Part shown: one piece after another, positions 1 through 12,800 of the stretch | Layout of the letters: each line of letters starts with the position of its first letter | Numbering within the stretch: the first letter of the stretch is position 1 | Assembly: GCA_902794475.1 (NCBI GenBank) | Contig: CADBHR010000003.1 | Coordinates: 1 to 64,000, forward strand | Origin: an uncultured Methanobrevibacter sp. | GTDB lineage: Archaea; Methanobacteriota; Methanobacteria; Methanobacteriales; Methanobacteriaceae | Direction of reading: 5' to 3' | DNA length: 64,000 nucleotides | Translations under genes and position numbers: made by a program | Notes under the pieces: model-generated | What the model was told of the DNA's origin: nothing | Seen by the model: the letters and a program-made list of their open reading frames with translations, nothing else | Database searches by the model: none

Positions 1-1440
1 GGTTATAAGCATTATCCTGATGATATTGTAACAAAATTCGTGGAAAAATCCTATGAAAACGGAGTGGATGTTTTTAGAATTTTCGATGCTTTAAACGATA
101 TAAGAAATATGGAAAAAGCAATTAAAGTTGCAAAAGATCAAGGTGCACATGTTCAAGGAACAATTAGTTATACAATAAGTCCTGTTCATTCTTTGGATAA
201 TTTTGTAGAACTTGCAAAAAATTTAGAAGCGCTTGATTGTGATTCAGTAGCTATTAAGGATATGGCAGGTTTGATTACTCCATCAGCCGCTTTTGAATTG
301 GTCACAAAATTAAAAGAAGAAACTGATTTGCTTGTAGATTTACATTGTCATTGTACCAGTGGAATGACTCCAATTAGTTATTATGCTGCTTGTCAGGCTG
401 GCGTTGATGTTTTGGATACTGCAATTTCACCTCTTTCTTGGGGTACTTCACAGCCACCTACCGAAAGTATGGTTGCAGCACTTCAGGGAACAGAATTCGA
501 CACTGGTTTGGATTTAAAATTGTTGACATCTATCAAAGAATACTTTGATGAGATTAAGGCTAAATATGGTTACCTTCTTGATCCTATTTCAGAAAGTGTT
601 GATACTGATGTATTGTTATATCAAATACCTGGAGGAATGCTTTCAAATCTTATTTCTCAACTTAAAGAGCAAAATGCGATGGACAGGTACAATGATGTAT
701 TAGAAGAAATGCCACGGGTCAGAAAAGACATGGGATATCCTCCTCTTGTAACTCCAACAAGTCAGATTGTTGGTACTCAAGCCGTAAATAATGTGTTGGG
801 TGGGGAAAGGTATAAACAACCAACAAATGAAGTGAAAGAATACCTTAAAGGAATGTACGGTAGGCCTCCAGCACCAGTGGACCCTGAGGTATCCAAGATG
901 GTCATTGGTGATGAAGAGGTTATCACTTGCAGGCCTGCAGACTTGATTGAGGATGAATTTGACAAATTCAAGTCAGAAGGTGAAGAAGCTGGTTTTGTCA
1001 AATCTGATGAGGATGCATTGACTTATGCATTATATCCATTGATAGCTCCAAGATTCCTTAAAGGCGAATTGAAAGAAAAAACTGGTGGATCAGGAACCGG
1101 CAGCAATAAAGATAAAGTCCCAACTGAATATGATGTTGAAGTTGATGGAGACATATTCAATGTAAAAATATTACCTCATGGAACTGGCGGCGGAGGAGGC
1201 AAAAAACCTTCTAAATGTAAAGAAAGAGAAGGTGTAGTATTGTCTACAATGCAAGGTATGGTAATCAGACTCACAGTTGACGTGGGGGATGAAGTCAAAG
1301 CAGGCGACACCATTTGTGTAATTGAAGCTATGAAAATGGAAAACGATATAGAATCAGAAGTTGATGGGGTCGTTGAAGAAATTTTCGTAGAAGATGGTGA
1401 CGAGCTTAAGAAAGATGACTGCATAATGGTAATCAAATAG
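1..1440 (+). CDS. pycB: Pyruvate carboxylase subunit B (biotin carrier/carboxyltransferase), 5'-truncated by window edge
   Basis: The frame is open from base 1, so the gene begins before the window; 479 codons are visible. The protein carries the carboxyltransferase barrel of the oxaloacetate decarboxylase alpha/pyruvate carboxylase B family (FRIFDALND, metal-binding DLHCHCTSGM), then the conserved PYC/OADA linker domain, a Gly-rich hinge near base 1190, and a biotinyl domain with the biotin-lysine motif EAMKMEND near base 1325. In methanogens the two-subunit pyruvate carboxylase makes oxaloacetate from pyruvate for the incomplete reductive TCA branch, in the cytoplasm. OadA of a sodium-pump decarboxylase has the same domains, but no pump subunits follow here and methanogens use PycAB. 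The biotin carboxylase subunit pycA is not in the window. Confidence 0.93.
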   Translation, partial: GYKHYPDDIVTKFVEKSYENGVDVFRIFDALNDIRNMEKAIKVAKDQGAHVQGTISYTISPVHSLDNFVELAKNLEALDCDSVAIKDMAGLITPSAAFELVTKLKEETDLLVDLHCHCTSGMTPISYYAACQAGVDVLDTAISPLSWGTSQPPTESMVAALQGTEFDTGLDLKLLTSIKEYFDEIKAKYGYLLDPISESVDTDVLLYQIPGGMLSNLISQLKEQNAMDRYNDVLEEMPRVRKDMGYPPLVTPTSQIVGTQAVNNVLGGERYKQPTNEVKEYLKGMYGRPPAPVDPEVSKMVIGDEEVITCRPADLIEDEFDKFKSEGEEAGFVKSDEDALTYALYPLIAPRFLKGELKEKTGGSGTGSNKDKVPTEYDVEVDGDIFNVKILPHGTGGGGGKKPSKCKEREGVVLSTMQGMVIRLTVDVGDEVKAGDTICVIEAMKMENDIESEVDGVVEEIFVEDGDELKKDDCIMVIK

Positions 1441-1466
1441 ATTACCTCTATTTTTTCTTTTTTTAG
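1436..1466 (+). terminator. Hairpin plus T-run after pycB
   Basis: AATAGA and TCTATT form a 6-bp stem with a 5-base loop that overlaps the pycB stop codon, followed by TTTTTTCTTTTTTT. This fits an archaeal T-rich termination site. Confidence 0.5.
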
Positions 1467-1543
1467 TAATTTTAAACTTACCTGTTAATTTATATGTTTT
1501 TTAAATTTAACTATAGTAGTGAGTAGTTATTTTGGTGATGATT

Positions 1544-2548
1544 ATGAAGGATATTTTTGATGAATGTCAAATTGGAGATTTGAAGCTTAAAAGCAGGATT
1601 GTGAGGACAGGTACATGGGAAACCGAAACCGAAGAGGGTGGATTTTTATCTTCAGCAATCTATGACAAGTATGAAAAGATTGCAGGCAGCGGAACCGGGT
1701 TGATAATATCTGAGATGTTTGTGCTTGACCGAAAGGACCGCTTTGCACCATATTCCGCAAACCTGAATTATTTGGGTTTCGTTAAGGAATACAAGATGGT
1801 AACAGACATCTGCCATAATCATAATGTGCCTATTTTAGGTCAATTGGCATTCTTTTACTATGATGACGGTGACAATCAGAAGGCGGAACCGAATGACCTG
1901 ACAGCTGAAGGAATAAGGAAACTGCAGGCCGAGGTGATAATGGCTGCCAAAAAATTCTCATTTGCAGGTTTTGATGGAATTCAAATTGACATGGGTAATA
2001 ATTTCTATTTGGCACGTTTCATAAACCCTTACTTCAATCAAAGACAAGACAATTATGGTGGAAACACCGAAAATCGTGTAAGGATTGCATCAGAGATTAT
2101 TAAGGTAATTAAAAAGACAATGCCTAGCTTTCATGTAAGCATCAGAATCAACCCGTGGGATGTGAGAAAGGACGGCATGACTGCTGAAGAAAGTATCAGA
2201 GTTGCACAGGAATTGGAAAAAGCGGGAGCTGACAGCATACAATTGACCGCACGCACAATATCCTATCTTTATGACGGCAAGGAAAAGAATCCATTTTTGG
2301 TATATGCCGATGAACTTATTGGCTCTTTGGATATTCCGGTTATTCTGGGAGGATCTTTAAGGGACATGAAATCAATGAATGATGTTTTGAATCATAGTGA
2401 GGTCGAGTTCATGTCAATGTCCAAGCCGTTTGTGGCACAGGCTGACTTTCTGGCAGACTGGAAAGCTAATGGTGAGGGAGAATCAATCTGTCAAAGCTGC
2501 AATAACTGCTACTCTAAAAAAACAAGTACCTGTTTTAAACATGAATAG
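1544..2548 (+). CDS. Old Yellow Enzyme-family NADH:flavin oxidoreductase with C-terminal Cys cluster
   Basis: This is an FMN-binding TIM-barrel protein of the OYE/2,4-dienoyl-CoA reductase family, recognised by the N-terminal scaffold (KLKSRIVRTGTWE) and the block NPYFNQRQDNYGGNTENRVR. The start was set at ATG 1544 because GGTGAT lies just before it; a TTG at 1532 is also in frame. The usual catalytic block with two histidines (HxAHGYLL in the family) reads IDMGNNFYLARF, so the proton-transfer pair is missing. The C-terminus has a Cys cluster (CQSCNNCYSKKTSTC) like the 4Fe-4S binding motif of enoate reductases, but the FAD/NAD domains that normally follow are absent (334 residues). The substrate cannot be predicted. 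It stands alone, with an own terminator-like site downstream. Confidence 0.8.
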   Translation: MKDIFDECQIGDLKLKSRIVRTGTWETETEEGGFLSSAIYDKYEKIAGSGTGLIISEMFVLDRKDRFAPYSANLNYLGFVKEYKMVTDICHNHNVPILGQLAFFYYDDGDNQKAEPNDLTAEGIRKLQAEVIMAAKKFSFAGFDGIQIDMGNNFYLARFINPYFNQRQDNYGGNTENRVRIASEIIKVIKKTMPSFHVSIRINPWDVRKDGMTAEESIRVAQELEKAGADSIQLTARTISYLYDGKEKNPFLVYADELIGSLDIPVILGGSLRDMKSMNDVLNHSEVEFMSMSKPFVAQADFLADWKANGEGESICQSCNNCYSKKTSTCFKHE

Positions 2549-2554
2549 GTACTG

Positions 2555-2590
2555 ACCAATAAACACAATTGGTATTGGCTTTTTTATCTT
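2555..2590 (+). terminator. Hairpin plus T-run after the OYE-like gene
   Basis: ACCAAT and ATTGGT form a 6-bp stem with a 7-base loop, followed by a T-rich stretch. Confidence 0.4.
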
Positions 2591-2734
2591 ATTTTTGTCT
2601 TGTCATTAATAATGTCCTTTAAGTAAATATGTGATTGAAATATGTTCCAATAATTACTCTTTATTTAACTTGTATTTTCTAATGTAATATATTTTTAACC
2701 ATTATTTATAATTATAAATGCTTTAAAAGTCTTT

Positions 2735-2775
2735 AATTTAAATACAACCTCTTCTATATATATATATTATATCTT
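2735..2775 (+). promoter_or_regulatory. Adhesin promoter region
   Basis: CTTTAATTTAAATA followed by a TCTATATAT block is shared with the region upstream of the adhesin at 20856 (about 20588-20630). TTTAAATA is a good archaeal TATA box. The two regions are alike beyond the box, which suggests duplicated promoters. Confidence 0.5.
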
Positions 2776-2814
2776 TTGATTGAAAATACGTAATTTTAAT
2801 TTGAGGTTGTTTAA

Positions 2815-3845
2815 ATGAAATACAAAAAGATAATGCTTGTGACATTTCTGTTGCTGGCAATTTTAACAGTAAGTGCTGTTAGTGCTTCTGAAGATATGGC
2901 AATGTCTGATGATGGGGAGGAGTTACGAGAAGTATTATATGATGCATTAACAGCTGAAGATGCTCAGGAGGATTTGGCGGAAGATCCTTCAGGGGAAAGT
3001 ATTGCCGGTGGCGATGCAGATGATGTGTTGTCATATGAAGCAAATGATTCAGTTGTTGAAAGCAACGAACAGGTTACTCCGGCTGATTTTTTCATACAGT
3101 ATGACAATAATATTACCAATCTTGATGATGATTTTATTTGGATGGATGACTGTCCGGTTGATGGGGAAATTACATTTTTAGTTAATGATTCTAATTTCAA
3201 TGCACCGATTGAACGGGGAGATAGTTTTGTTCTCAGTGCCTTGGATTTGGAGATTACTAACGGGGGAACATATCACGTTACAGTGAAATTTAAACCTGTC
3301 GGTGAGAATGAATTCACTCTCAAAGAATTCGATTTCCATTATGAGACTGAATCCGATACGGATTCCTTCATTGTTATTAAGGATGTAGTTGATCTTACTG
3401 CTTATGGTTCTCTCATTGCTTATGTAAAAGATAAAAATTCATTATTTGGGGATGTTACACTTTCTATTGAGGGTACAACATTGTATAGTAAAAGATTCAA
3501 TGGTGAATCAAATATTGCATATGTCTGGAGGATGATTTAATCGGCTACATGTCACTTCATGACGATTTAAAAGGCAATCGAATTGTTAATGTTACATACA
3601 ATGATTTTAGTAAGGAATCATCAGTATCATTTGAATACGTTCCAATCCTTATTAAACCTGATGCTGTCGCTTGCGGGGAAACATCATACATTATTTTTGA
3701 AGCGGATGATGAATTTACAGGAAATGTCAGTTTGTATAATGCAGTTTACGATAACATCAATAATGTGTATATTCCTGATTTATTAATAATGAAACATATA
3801 TATAATAAGTATATGTTGCATGTTTCATTCATTGACGTGCATTAG
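2815..3845 (+). pseudogene. Adhesin-like protein, frameshifted and truncated
   Basis: The N-terminus is a clear signal peptide (MKYKKIMLVTFLLLAILTVS, cleavage near AVSAS) followed by an acidic linker and beta-sandwich sequence. Near base 3523 the frame shifts: the protein stops at 3540 as YVWRMI, while the next frame continues sensibly as LEDDLIGYMSLHDDLKG and runs to a stop at 3843-3845. One lost base explains it. The second part ends abruptly in sequence unlike an adhesin tail and lacks the Lys-rich C-terminal domain of its neighbours. It therefore looks like a decayed copy upstream of the giant adhesin. A sequencing error would explain the shift but not the missing tail. Confidence 0.75.
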
Positions 3846-3876
3846 ATCTTAATATTAAAATATGAGTTGTTGAATT

Positions 3877-6800
3877 ATGAAGTTTAAAAAGATGATGCTG
3901 GTAGCATTGATTCTACTAGCTGTTTTAACAATAGGTGCTGTCAGCGCAAGCGATGACGCTGATTTTAATGAAACGCTGACAGTTGATGATGCGGATGATG
4001 CATCTTTGGATGCTTCACTTGATAATGAAATGGTATGTGAAGACAATCTGGACAATGAAGTTTCTAGTTTTGAAGAGGAAACATTGTATGATGATTCTTC
4101 ACAGGAGGAAAATGAGTCTATTGAACTGTATGTAAGTGATGTTTCTCAAGGTAGCGATGCAAGTATTTGGGTATGGTTTACGGGAGTTGAAAACGGAACA
4201 TATTACTTGTCTTTAAATGGGTTAATGCAGGAGAGAAACTTTACTTCTTACTATGATTGGTATCAAATCCCAAATTTGGCTGTTGGGGAGTATACTGTAT
4301 TTGCATATTATAAGAATCTATCTGCTAATGCCACATTTTCGGTATATGCAGTCAATAATTATACCATGAATTTCGATAATGAAGATGACATGACAGGTTT
4401 GGTAGATAGTCGCTACATCCATTATGATGAAAATGGATATGATGGAGGATGTATTGTTATTGAGGATTACACAATTCATAAGATGCTTGTGAATTGGTCG
4501 GATATTGAAAGAATCTCTTTTTGGTATAAATGTTATTCTGGAGGCAAGGCTTATCTGAATTTGGGCAATTGGGCCATCCTCAGGGACGAAACCGGTCGGA
4601 CAACTGATTGGACATATGTTCAACGTTATATCTATCAAGACGGATTAGAATATTTGAAATTCAAGGTTGTCTCCAATTCTTTCTATATAGATTCATTGAC
4701 TTTCACTATGAAAAATGGGACAGAGGTCAACATAGGTAAATTGGTTGAAGACGATTCGGAAAGGACACCCACCCAATTTGACATTGCCCGGGGGCAAACC
4801 TATATCAACATTACATTAACTAACTCTAATGGATATCCGATTTGCCGTGAAATAACCTATACTATAAATGGCGGCGAAGAAAAAGTTATTCGCACAAATT
4901 TCGATGGCTATGCATGCATCCACTTTTTGGAAGGTGATGTTGCCTTTAATGTAATGTATGTTGGTGACAAATATGAGAAATCATGCAGTGCTCAAGCCAA
5001 TTTCACTTTTTCAAATGAATCCTCAATCGACATTTCAGTAAGTGACATGATATATCATACACATGATGCTTATCCTATTGCGAAACTGAACGTCATAGGT
5101 GATGTGACAGGAAACATTAGGGTTTTGGTGGATAATGTAACAAAATTCAACAGTCAAATCAAGGATCTTCCTTTTTCATTTGAAGATGAAACTTTCTATA
5201 TTCCGGCTTACGAAATAGATTACGAATTATATCCTGGAAATCATTCTGTTACCGTCGTATATGAAAACGGCAATCTGGATCCGATTGAATGTGAAAGGGA
5301 TGTAGAATTTAAAATACCTGACTTGGTAATCAATATAACTACAAGAGACCGTGAAATACACATGTTTTTCTCTGATGAATTCGGCAATCTGATAACACAC
5401 ACATACATGGAAATCAAATACTATCTTAACGGTGTTGAATATACCGCTTATCCTAATTACGGAGAAATCGGAATTTATGATATAGATGGTGTGCGTTTGG
5501 ATGGGGATTATGAGTTGAAAGTATTTTATGAGGGCACTGATATGTATAATTCTGCCAATGCATCAGCAAACCTCTCATTTATCTCAAAGGTGAAAATCAA
5601 TATACTGAACCAGACAATACCTGCCACATTCGATGGGCGCGTTATTGAAATAGGGGCTGTTGAAGGCCTTTCAGGCAATCTGCAGGTTGACTATAATGGT
5701 GACATCACCAGATTCTATTCAATCGATTACATGAGCTATTCCCCGGAGGATAATGTGTATTACATCCCGTTCACTGATTTTTCATCTCATTATAACTTCA
5801 ATCCGGGACATGCAGATATTACTGTTTACTATTATGGAAATGAGCTTTCAGAAATTGTCCATGGATACTTGGATGTATATAGGCTGAATACCACTTTATC
5901 ATTGACAAATAAGGAGGATACAGTCATCATTAAATTGGAGGACGGCATGGGAATGCCTATCAGGAATTCAATTCACTACACACTTAAGGGACAGGAAAAT
6001 TGGATTTCAACTAACGAAGAAGGAATCGCAATAATCAGCAATTTGCTGGAAGGATATAATGAGTTAAATGTCTTCTATGACGGTTCCCAAGTTTATAATC
6101 CTGCAAATGCTTCAGCCACTTTCAAAATCCTAAAGAATCCTAACTTGAGTCTTCAGGTTTCAAGTGTTGACGAAGGCAATCCTGTCAATGTTCACGTAAC
6201 CGGTGATGGGGCTCTTGTGGATGAGTTCACACTTCGGGTGGCAGATAGGGAATATAACGTCACACTTACAAACGGCAATTACCATCTTGCAGTGGATTTG
6301 CCTGCTGGAGATTATGTCGCTTCGGTTTCATATGGCGGAGGTGACAAGTATTATGCCGTTGAAAGATTTGCAAACTTCATGGTGAATTCCTTAAACAAGC
6401 ATTGGGTAAATTTAATAATTCATGCGGATGCAATGTGGGATGATGCTCCTGCAATCATTACAATAAGTGCTTATTACCCATCATATTCCTATTATGATGA
6501 ATCTACAGGTGAAATTATAGAAATTATCGGATCACTTGATGAAAATTTCACAAACAATGTGTCAGTTGAGGTTACAGGCTGGGATTATGAGTTAAACACA
6601 AATTATGCGGGATACAACGCAATATTGCCGATTGTTAACGGTACCGGAAGCTTCGAACTTAATTTGAGAAAGGGTTCTTACACGGTCTATGCCAGTTATG
6701 AAGAAAATTCAATGTACTGGTCAGGATATTCGCAAAGCATGTTCTTCATTTACAAGGCTAATGCAGTAATCGATACGTCATTGTCATATGTGACTTCAAC

Positions 6801-9800
6801 TGTCAGCGATGAAGTTTATGTAACTTTACAGGATTTCTATGGTGTAAACGTAGCAAATGAAACGGTTTATTATACAATCAATAATGTGACATATTCCGGT
6901 GTAACCGACCGATATGGACAGATAACAATTTCCAATTTAACCGATCCTTGCACAATATCTGTTGTTTATAACGGAAGCGACGTGTATTCAAAATCCAGTA
7001 AAGACATTAAATATAAGGTCAATCCGAAAATCACAATAAATGGCGATGCATCCGTATGGTCATATCTGAATCTTCCGACCGTAATCAACATCAATGCCGA
7101 TGAAAGAATAAATGACAATGTAACAATCACATTGAATAAAGTGACTTATAACGTTACACTGACAAACGGTAGTGGTCAGCTTAAGATTTATGGCCTGAAG
7201 GAGGGTTACCATTATGCAAAACTGACTTATAGCGGAGATGAGACATTTTCAGCAGTCACAAAGAATTTTTATGTTGATGTCAAACATCCTAATTTCGGAG
7301 AGGGAATAATCGATGATGAGATTCCTGTAGGTTTTTATGGTCATGTATTATGGGCTCATGAAATTCCTGATGAGTTCCTATATTCAACATTGAGGGTAAT
7401 CGTTATTGATGATTATAGCGGTGAAGTGATATTCAATTCAACTACAAGAATAACTGAAGAGGGCATCAAAAAGGATAAATATCATTGGCTATTGTCTGAT
7501 TTGGATATTCAATCTGGTAGTGATTATCTGATATCATTAATCTGCGAACCATATGACGGCACCACTTTCACAGTTATGGCGGAAACGGTCACAGTCAATC
7601 CATTGGTTATTAGAGATATGGACTTCAGCATGCCACAATGGTTAATCATAAACTGTGATAACTATTCAAGTTTGGTGGATGAGTATTTCTACATGTATTC
7701 ACTTCCATGGGTGGAAAACGGAGCGACAGCAAATGATGAAAATGCAACCATTCGGGTCATTGCCAAGAATGTGAATACTGGTCAGGAGTTGCGGGCTGAT
7801 TATAAATTCATTGAATCTAATGATAAGGCATTCAAACTGTCAGAACTGGGAATTGATACTCCTGGGACCTGGGAAATTTGGTTAAGATATATTCCAAGCG
7901 ACGGGTCCCCTTATGAAAATCCTGATGGAATTTTATTGGCTCACGAATATAGGGTAACTGTTGATTTCGGCGATTATCCTCTTGGTTATAATGATACAAT
8001 ATGTGCCGTTCCTATTCCGGATGTGGATTATGACTTGAATATTCGAGTAAACTATCAATACCACACTATCCATCTTTATAATGTCAGCGAATTTAATCTG
8101 ACATTGGATTCATTGGGCATTGATCTGCCAGGCAAATATGATGTATGGGTTTATCATGAATCCCAATTGCTTTTGAATGGAAAATTAAATGTTTTCGATG
8201 AAAATGACTTCAGGGCCAAATTCCCGAATCTCAATTATCATGGCCAGTGGATTTATGGAATAGGGCCTGATTTCATCAGGGTCTACTGTCCTGAAGGCAG
8301 CCGGGGAAAAATAGTCGTTGAAGTATTCGACGAATCCAGAAACATTATCCAGACATTTGAAAAGGAAATAACCGAAGATTCATATAAAAATGATATCTTA
8401 TTTGGTCAAAATGAGTTCAATTTCACCAAACTGGGCGAATTCACATTCTTCGTCAAATATGTTAATGAAACTTCCCATGAAAATTACACAATCGATTCGG
8501 CTTCAAAAGAATTGGAAAGTGTTGAAGAGGTATCAATCATCATTTACAATCATAAGTTTTATGTCAACAGTCCTGATGAGACAATCAGGATTGCGGTTCC
8601 TTATAATTCACAGGGAAATCTGACAATTTCAGTCAGAAATCTGGCCAATAACGATATTTATGTAATTGACCATGAAATAGTAATTGATGATTATTATAAC
8701 TATATTTTTTATAATCCGTTCGATTTGAATATCAAAAACACCGGAAGGTATGAAATTACAGTAAAGTATGCAAATGAAACAAAACCCTATGGTGAAATTC
8801 TTAGAAAAGATGATATCATCGTTATTGGATTCGATATGGATGGGGAGATTTGGATGAATCTTGATGATGAGTTCTCCACTTCCGATGAGAATTTGGATGC
8901 AATATTTGCTGCCGTTAAGGTTCCAGATGGCGTTGAAGGAAATATTACAATCACAGTCGATGGAAAAGTCGTGTTCAATAAGGCTTTAAGCGATTTCGAT
9001 TCAGATTATGTCGATGATGAGAATAATGTCTATGCTTTGTCAATTAGAAATGATGGAAAATTCATATTTGGCGAATTTGATGGTGGCAATGATGCGGCCA
9101 TAAAGGTCATCGATGAGGATGGAAATGAAGCCTTTTCTTATGAATTCAGAGTAAATGTAAACGGGGATACCGTTAATTTCAGAGGGGATGATGTTCAACA
9201 CACAAATGTAATCATCTGGAACGAAGATGACATGGGGCCTCTTTACACAGATTGTGATGGGGATGTCGTAAGTGTCGATGTTCCTCCGGGCTTTGAAGGC
9301 ACCATTTCCGTCTGGATAAACGGTGAGGAAAAATCTGGCTGGAATATTTCCCATGAACTTGAAGGCGATTGGGCTCACCATGATTGGGGATTAGGCGAAT
9401 TGGAAATTTCCGAGGCCCATGAATATGTCATTGAAGTCAAATATAATGGTGAAACAATCGCTGATGGCAAGATAAATGTGTTTGAAAAGGATGAAGATTC
9501 ATTCAGAGTGGAATATGATGATGAAGACGGGATAACTTTCACTCTCTTTTGCCCTGAAGGTGCTGCCGGAACAGTTATGATAGTAATCAAAGGTGAAGAT
9601 GATCAAACAGTCAGGGATGATATCACTCATGAAATTACCGCACAGGACTATAATAATCCTCTCGAATGGTCTGTCAGCGATTTCGGATTGGAGTCTGGTT
9701 GTTCATATCTTTTCAATTTAACCGTAAACGGCAGCGAAGGGATTGCATTCAGTTATGACAAATGGTTCCATTTGGATGATGAAGAGGATGATGAAGGATT

Positions 9801-12800
9801 CATGGGTTATCATGGCACTGATGTCGTAGAGGATGCGGACGGATTCTCTTGGGGATACAGTGAAATCGTAACATATGACGATGAGAAATGGAAAACAGAT
9901 AATTTCTTCTCATTCAGAGACGGTGAAAATGATGGTAAAACAATTTGGGTTTACATCAATGACAATCAGGAATGGGATTTCACTGAAGATGCCCCATATT
10001 ACTCCTGCAATTTATATGACTTGGATGGAGATGGGGAATGGTTCATTCTCCCTGTAGGCATTTTGAATCTTGCTATTGGCGAACACTACGTGCATGTTGA
10101 CTATAATGATGATTCTATAGAGTTAATCATTACATTATATGAACCTCAAAGCGGTGGAAATGAGAATATAAGCATTGAAATCAGCCCTGTCAAAACAGTA
10201 ATCAATGATGATGACTGTTTTGCAACAATTTCAGATGCTGTCGAAGGGGCTGAAAATGTTGTTGTCATACTTGATAATGAAAAATCATTTTCCATCCCGA
10301 TTTCCAGTTTGAGAAATGACGAAAGAGGTTATATTATAGGTTCCAATGACTTGCAGATTCACGAAGAGGGGGAACATGCCTTGAATATAAGCTATGCAGG
10401 TTTATCAGTTGCAGGTAGGATCAATCCTATTTCAAATGTCGAAATTGTGGTCAATATCCCACTGTTTGAGGACCAGATTGTCATAGGTTACGGTCATGAC
10501 ATGGACATCATATCAATTTTCCTTCGTGATGGCAATATAAGAGATCTTGAAGGTACTGTTGCTGTTTATCTCAACGATGATGAAAATCCTGCATTTACCG
10601 TAACAAACATTTCTGCACTGGAACTTGATGAGGAAGGCAATTCCTATTTGATTTACCATTCACAATTGGGAGTTACTCCAGAAACTACAAAAATCACTGT
10701 AAGGTATTTCGACGGTAACGAAGCCGGTGTTTCAACAGTCAGTGATGTAAATTTCACTTATATGACTCAGGAATATGTATGGAAATTCACTGAAATTGAA
10801 ATTAGGGATAATGTTTACAGTCCTGATTTGATTCCTATTGTCATACGATTTGATGGAAACCCTCAAAGTCAGGCAGGTGTCTTCAACTCCAAATATGTAT
10901 TATACGTCAATGGAGTAAAAATCGACAGGGAATATATTGTATTCTATCCTAAAGGCGAAGGTTCATGGGATGAAAATAGGAGAGTCCTTGATATCGATGA
11001 CCCTGAAGTTCAAGACCTGTTGAATGATGACAGTCTTGAATCTGATGTATTCAACTGGCTCAGCATCAAATATATTCACTGGTGCTGTGAAGGTGAGTTG
11101 GAAATTTCCCTTGATGACTTGAACATCACATCTGAAGATGAATATGAAATTACAGTCAAATTCACAGGTGCGGATGGTGCTGATGAATTGGAAATCTTGA
11201 GACAAAATCTCACATATGAAATTAATCCGGATTATGCTGCTGTCGACATTCTTGATGAAGTGAAATACAGGAATGAGATACCGTTCCTATTCACTTTCGA
11301 ATTTGCTGATAAGATTTACAGCCTCTCAAACAATGTCATAATCTATATTAATGGAGAATTGGCTTTTAACGGAACTACTCTCCACTATGAGGAAAATGAA
11401 ACAGGAGGATTGGAGATTGTTAAGTTATGGAGGGTTACAGTAGGCATGTTGAATGAAAGCCTTTTCAATGAATACGGATTCCTTGATGTTGGAGACTACG
11501 AAGCAGTTGTCTATCTGGTTAAAGGAGATGATCCAACACCAATCGAAATGGGTAGGAATAATTTCACAGTATTCAAACAAAAAGGAAATTTCACTATTGA
11601 TTTGATAACTGAAGAAGACAAACACACTTACCTTTATGTGGATGTTCCTGAAGGCAACTGGGAAGACTATTCCCTTATAATAAATATCGGGGACTCTGAA
11701 GAAATTTATCCTGAATATATTGAGGATAATGGTTGGATCAATGCACCTGAAGGATGGGTTGACAGGTATTTCCCAGATTTCGACCCTCAAGACGATTGGT
11801 GGCCTGGATGGATAACCTGGTTCAATGAATATTGCATATTCAAAGATAATCAAATCATTTTAAAAGAGCCTTTGGACAATATTATTGGTAAAGGAAGAGT
11901 GCCAATAGATTTGGGGATCTTAGATGGAAATACTCATGTCTTTGTTGCATTTAATTATGGCAGAGAACCATTTTATGGTTTGGAATATGGCTGCTATAAC
12001 AATGAATTCAGTATAAATAATGTTGTTCCTCCTATTCCTGTTGATTCTGGTTTAGTTATTGCTCCTGTTGGGGAAGTTGAGGAGGGCAGTGATGTTTTGG
12101 TTGTTGTTTCTGCTAATGATACTTTTTCTGGTGTTGTAAGTGTTTTGGTTGGTGGTAATGTTGTTGCTACTATTGATATGGTTGATGGTAGTGGTAATGT
12201 TACTGTGGCTTCTGGTAATTTCTCTGTTGGTGAAAATACTGTTAAAGTCACTTCCGAAGCTAGCGAACTCTTCAATGCTGGGGAACATTCAACTAAATTC
12301 AATGTGGTCCCTAAAGTACTTTCAAATATTATAACTCCACTTAATTTCGACGATTACTTCGATGATGATGGAGTTTATATTGTCGATTTGGAGGACATAA
12401 TCTTTGAGGGCGATTTCACAGGTGACTTTAAAATTACCATTGATAAGGATATTAATATAACCGGTATAAATGCAACATTTACAAATGTATGCTTCAATTT
12501 TACCAGTGTTAAAGTTTCTATTTCAAATTTAACATTTAATTTTGATTATTCTAGTTATTTAATAACTTTCAATAGTTCTGATTATGTATCATTGGTTAAT
12601 AATACGTTCAATGCCCAAAATGCTATTAGGATGTTAAACTGTACTGCATTCAATATTGAATCAAATACAATCACCAGTACTTCCGGTGAAGATGCATGCG
12701 GTATTTGCATATCTGAGGGTGGTAGTGGTGTTGTTAAGGATAATCAATTGGATTTGAAGTCAACCAAAACAGCTTATGCAATCAGCACTAATTCCAGTGA

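Noticed and set aside
777-1436. Minus-strand open frames across pycB
   Set aside because: They are shadows of a conserved enzyme gene; no ribosome site, no recognisable product.
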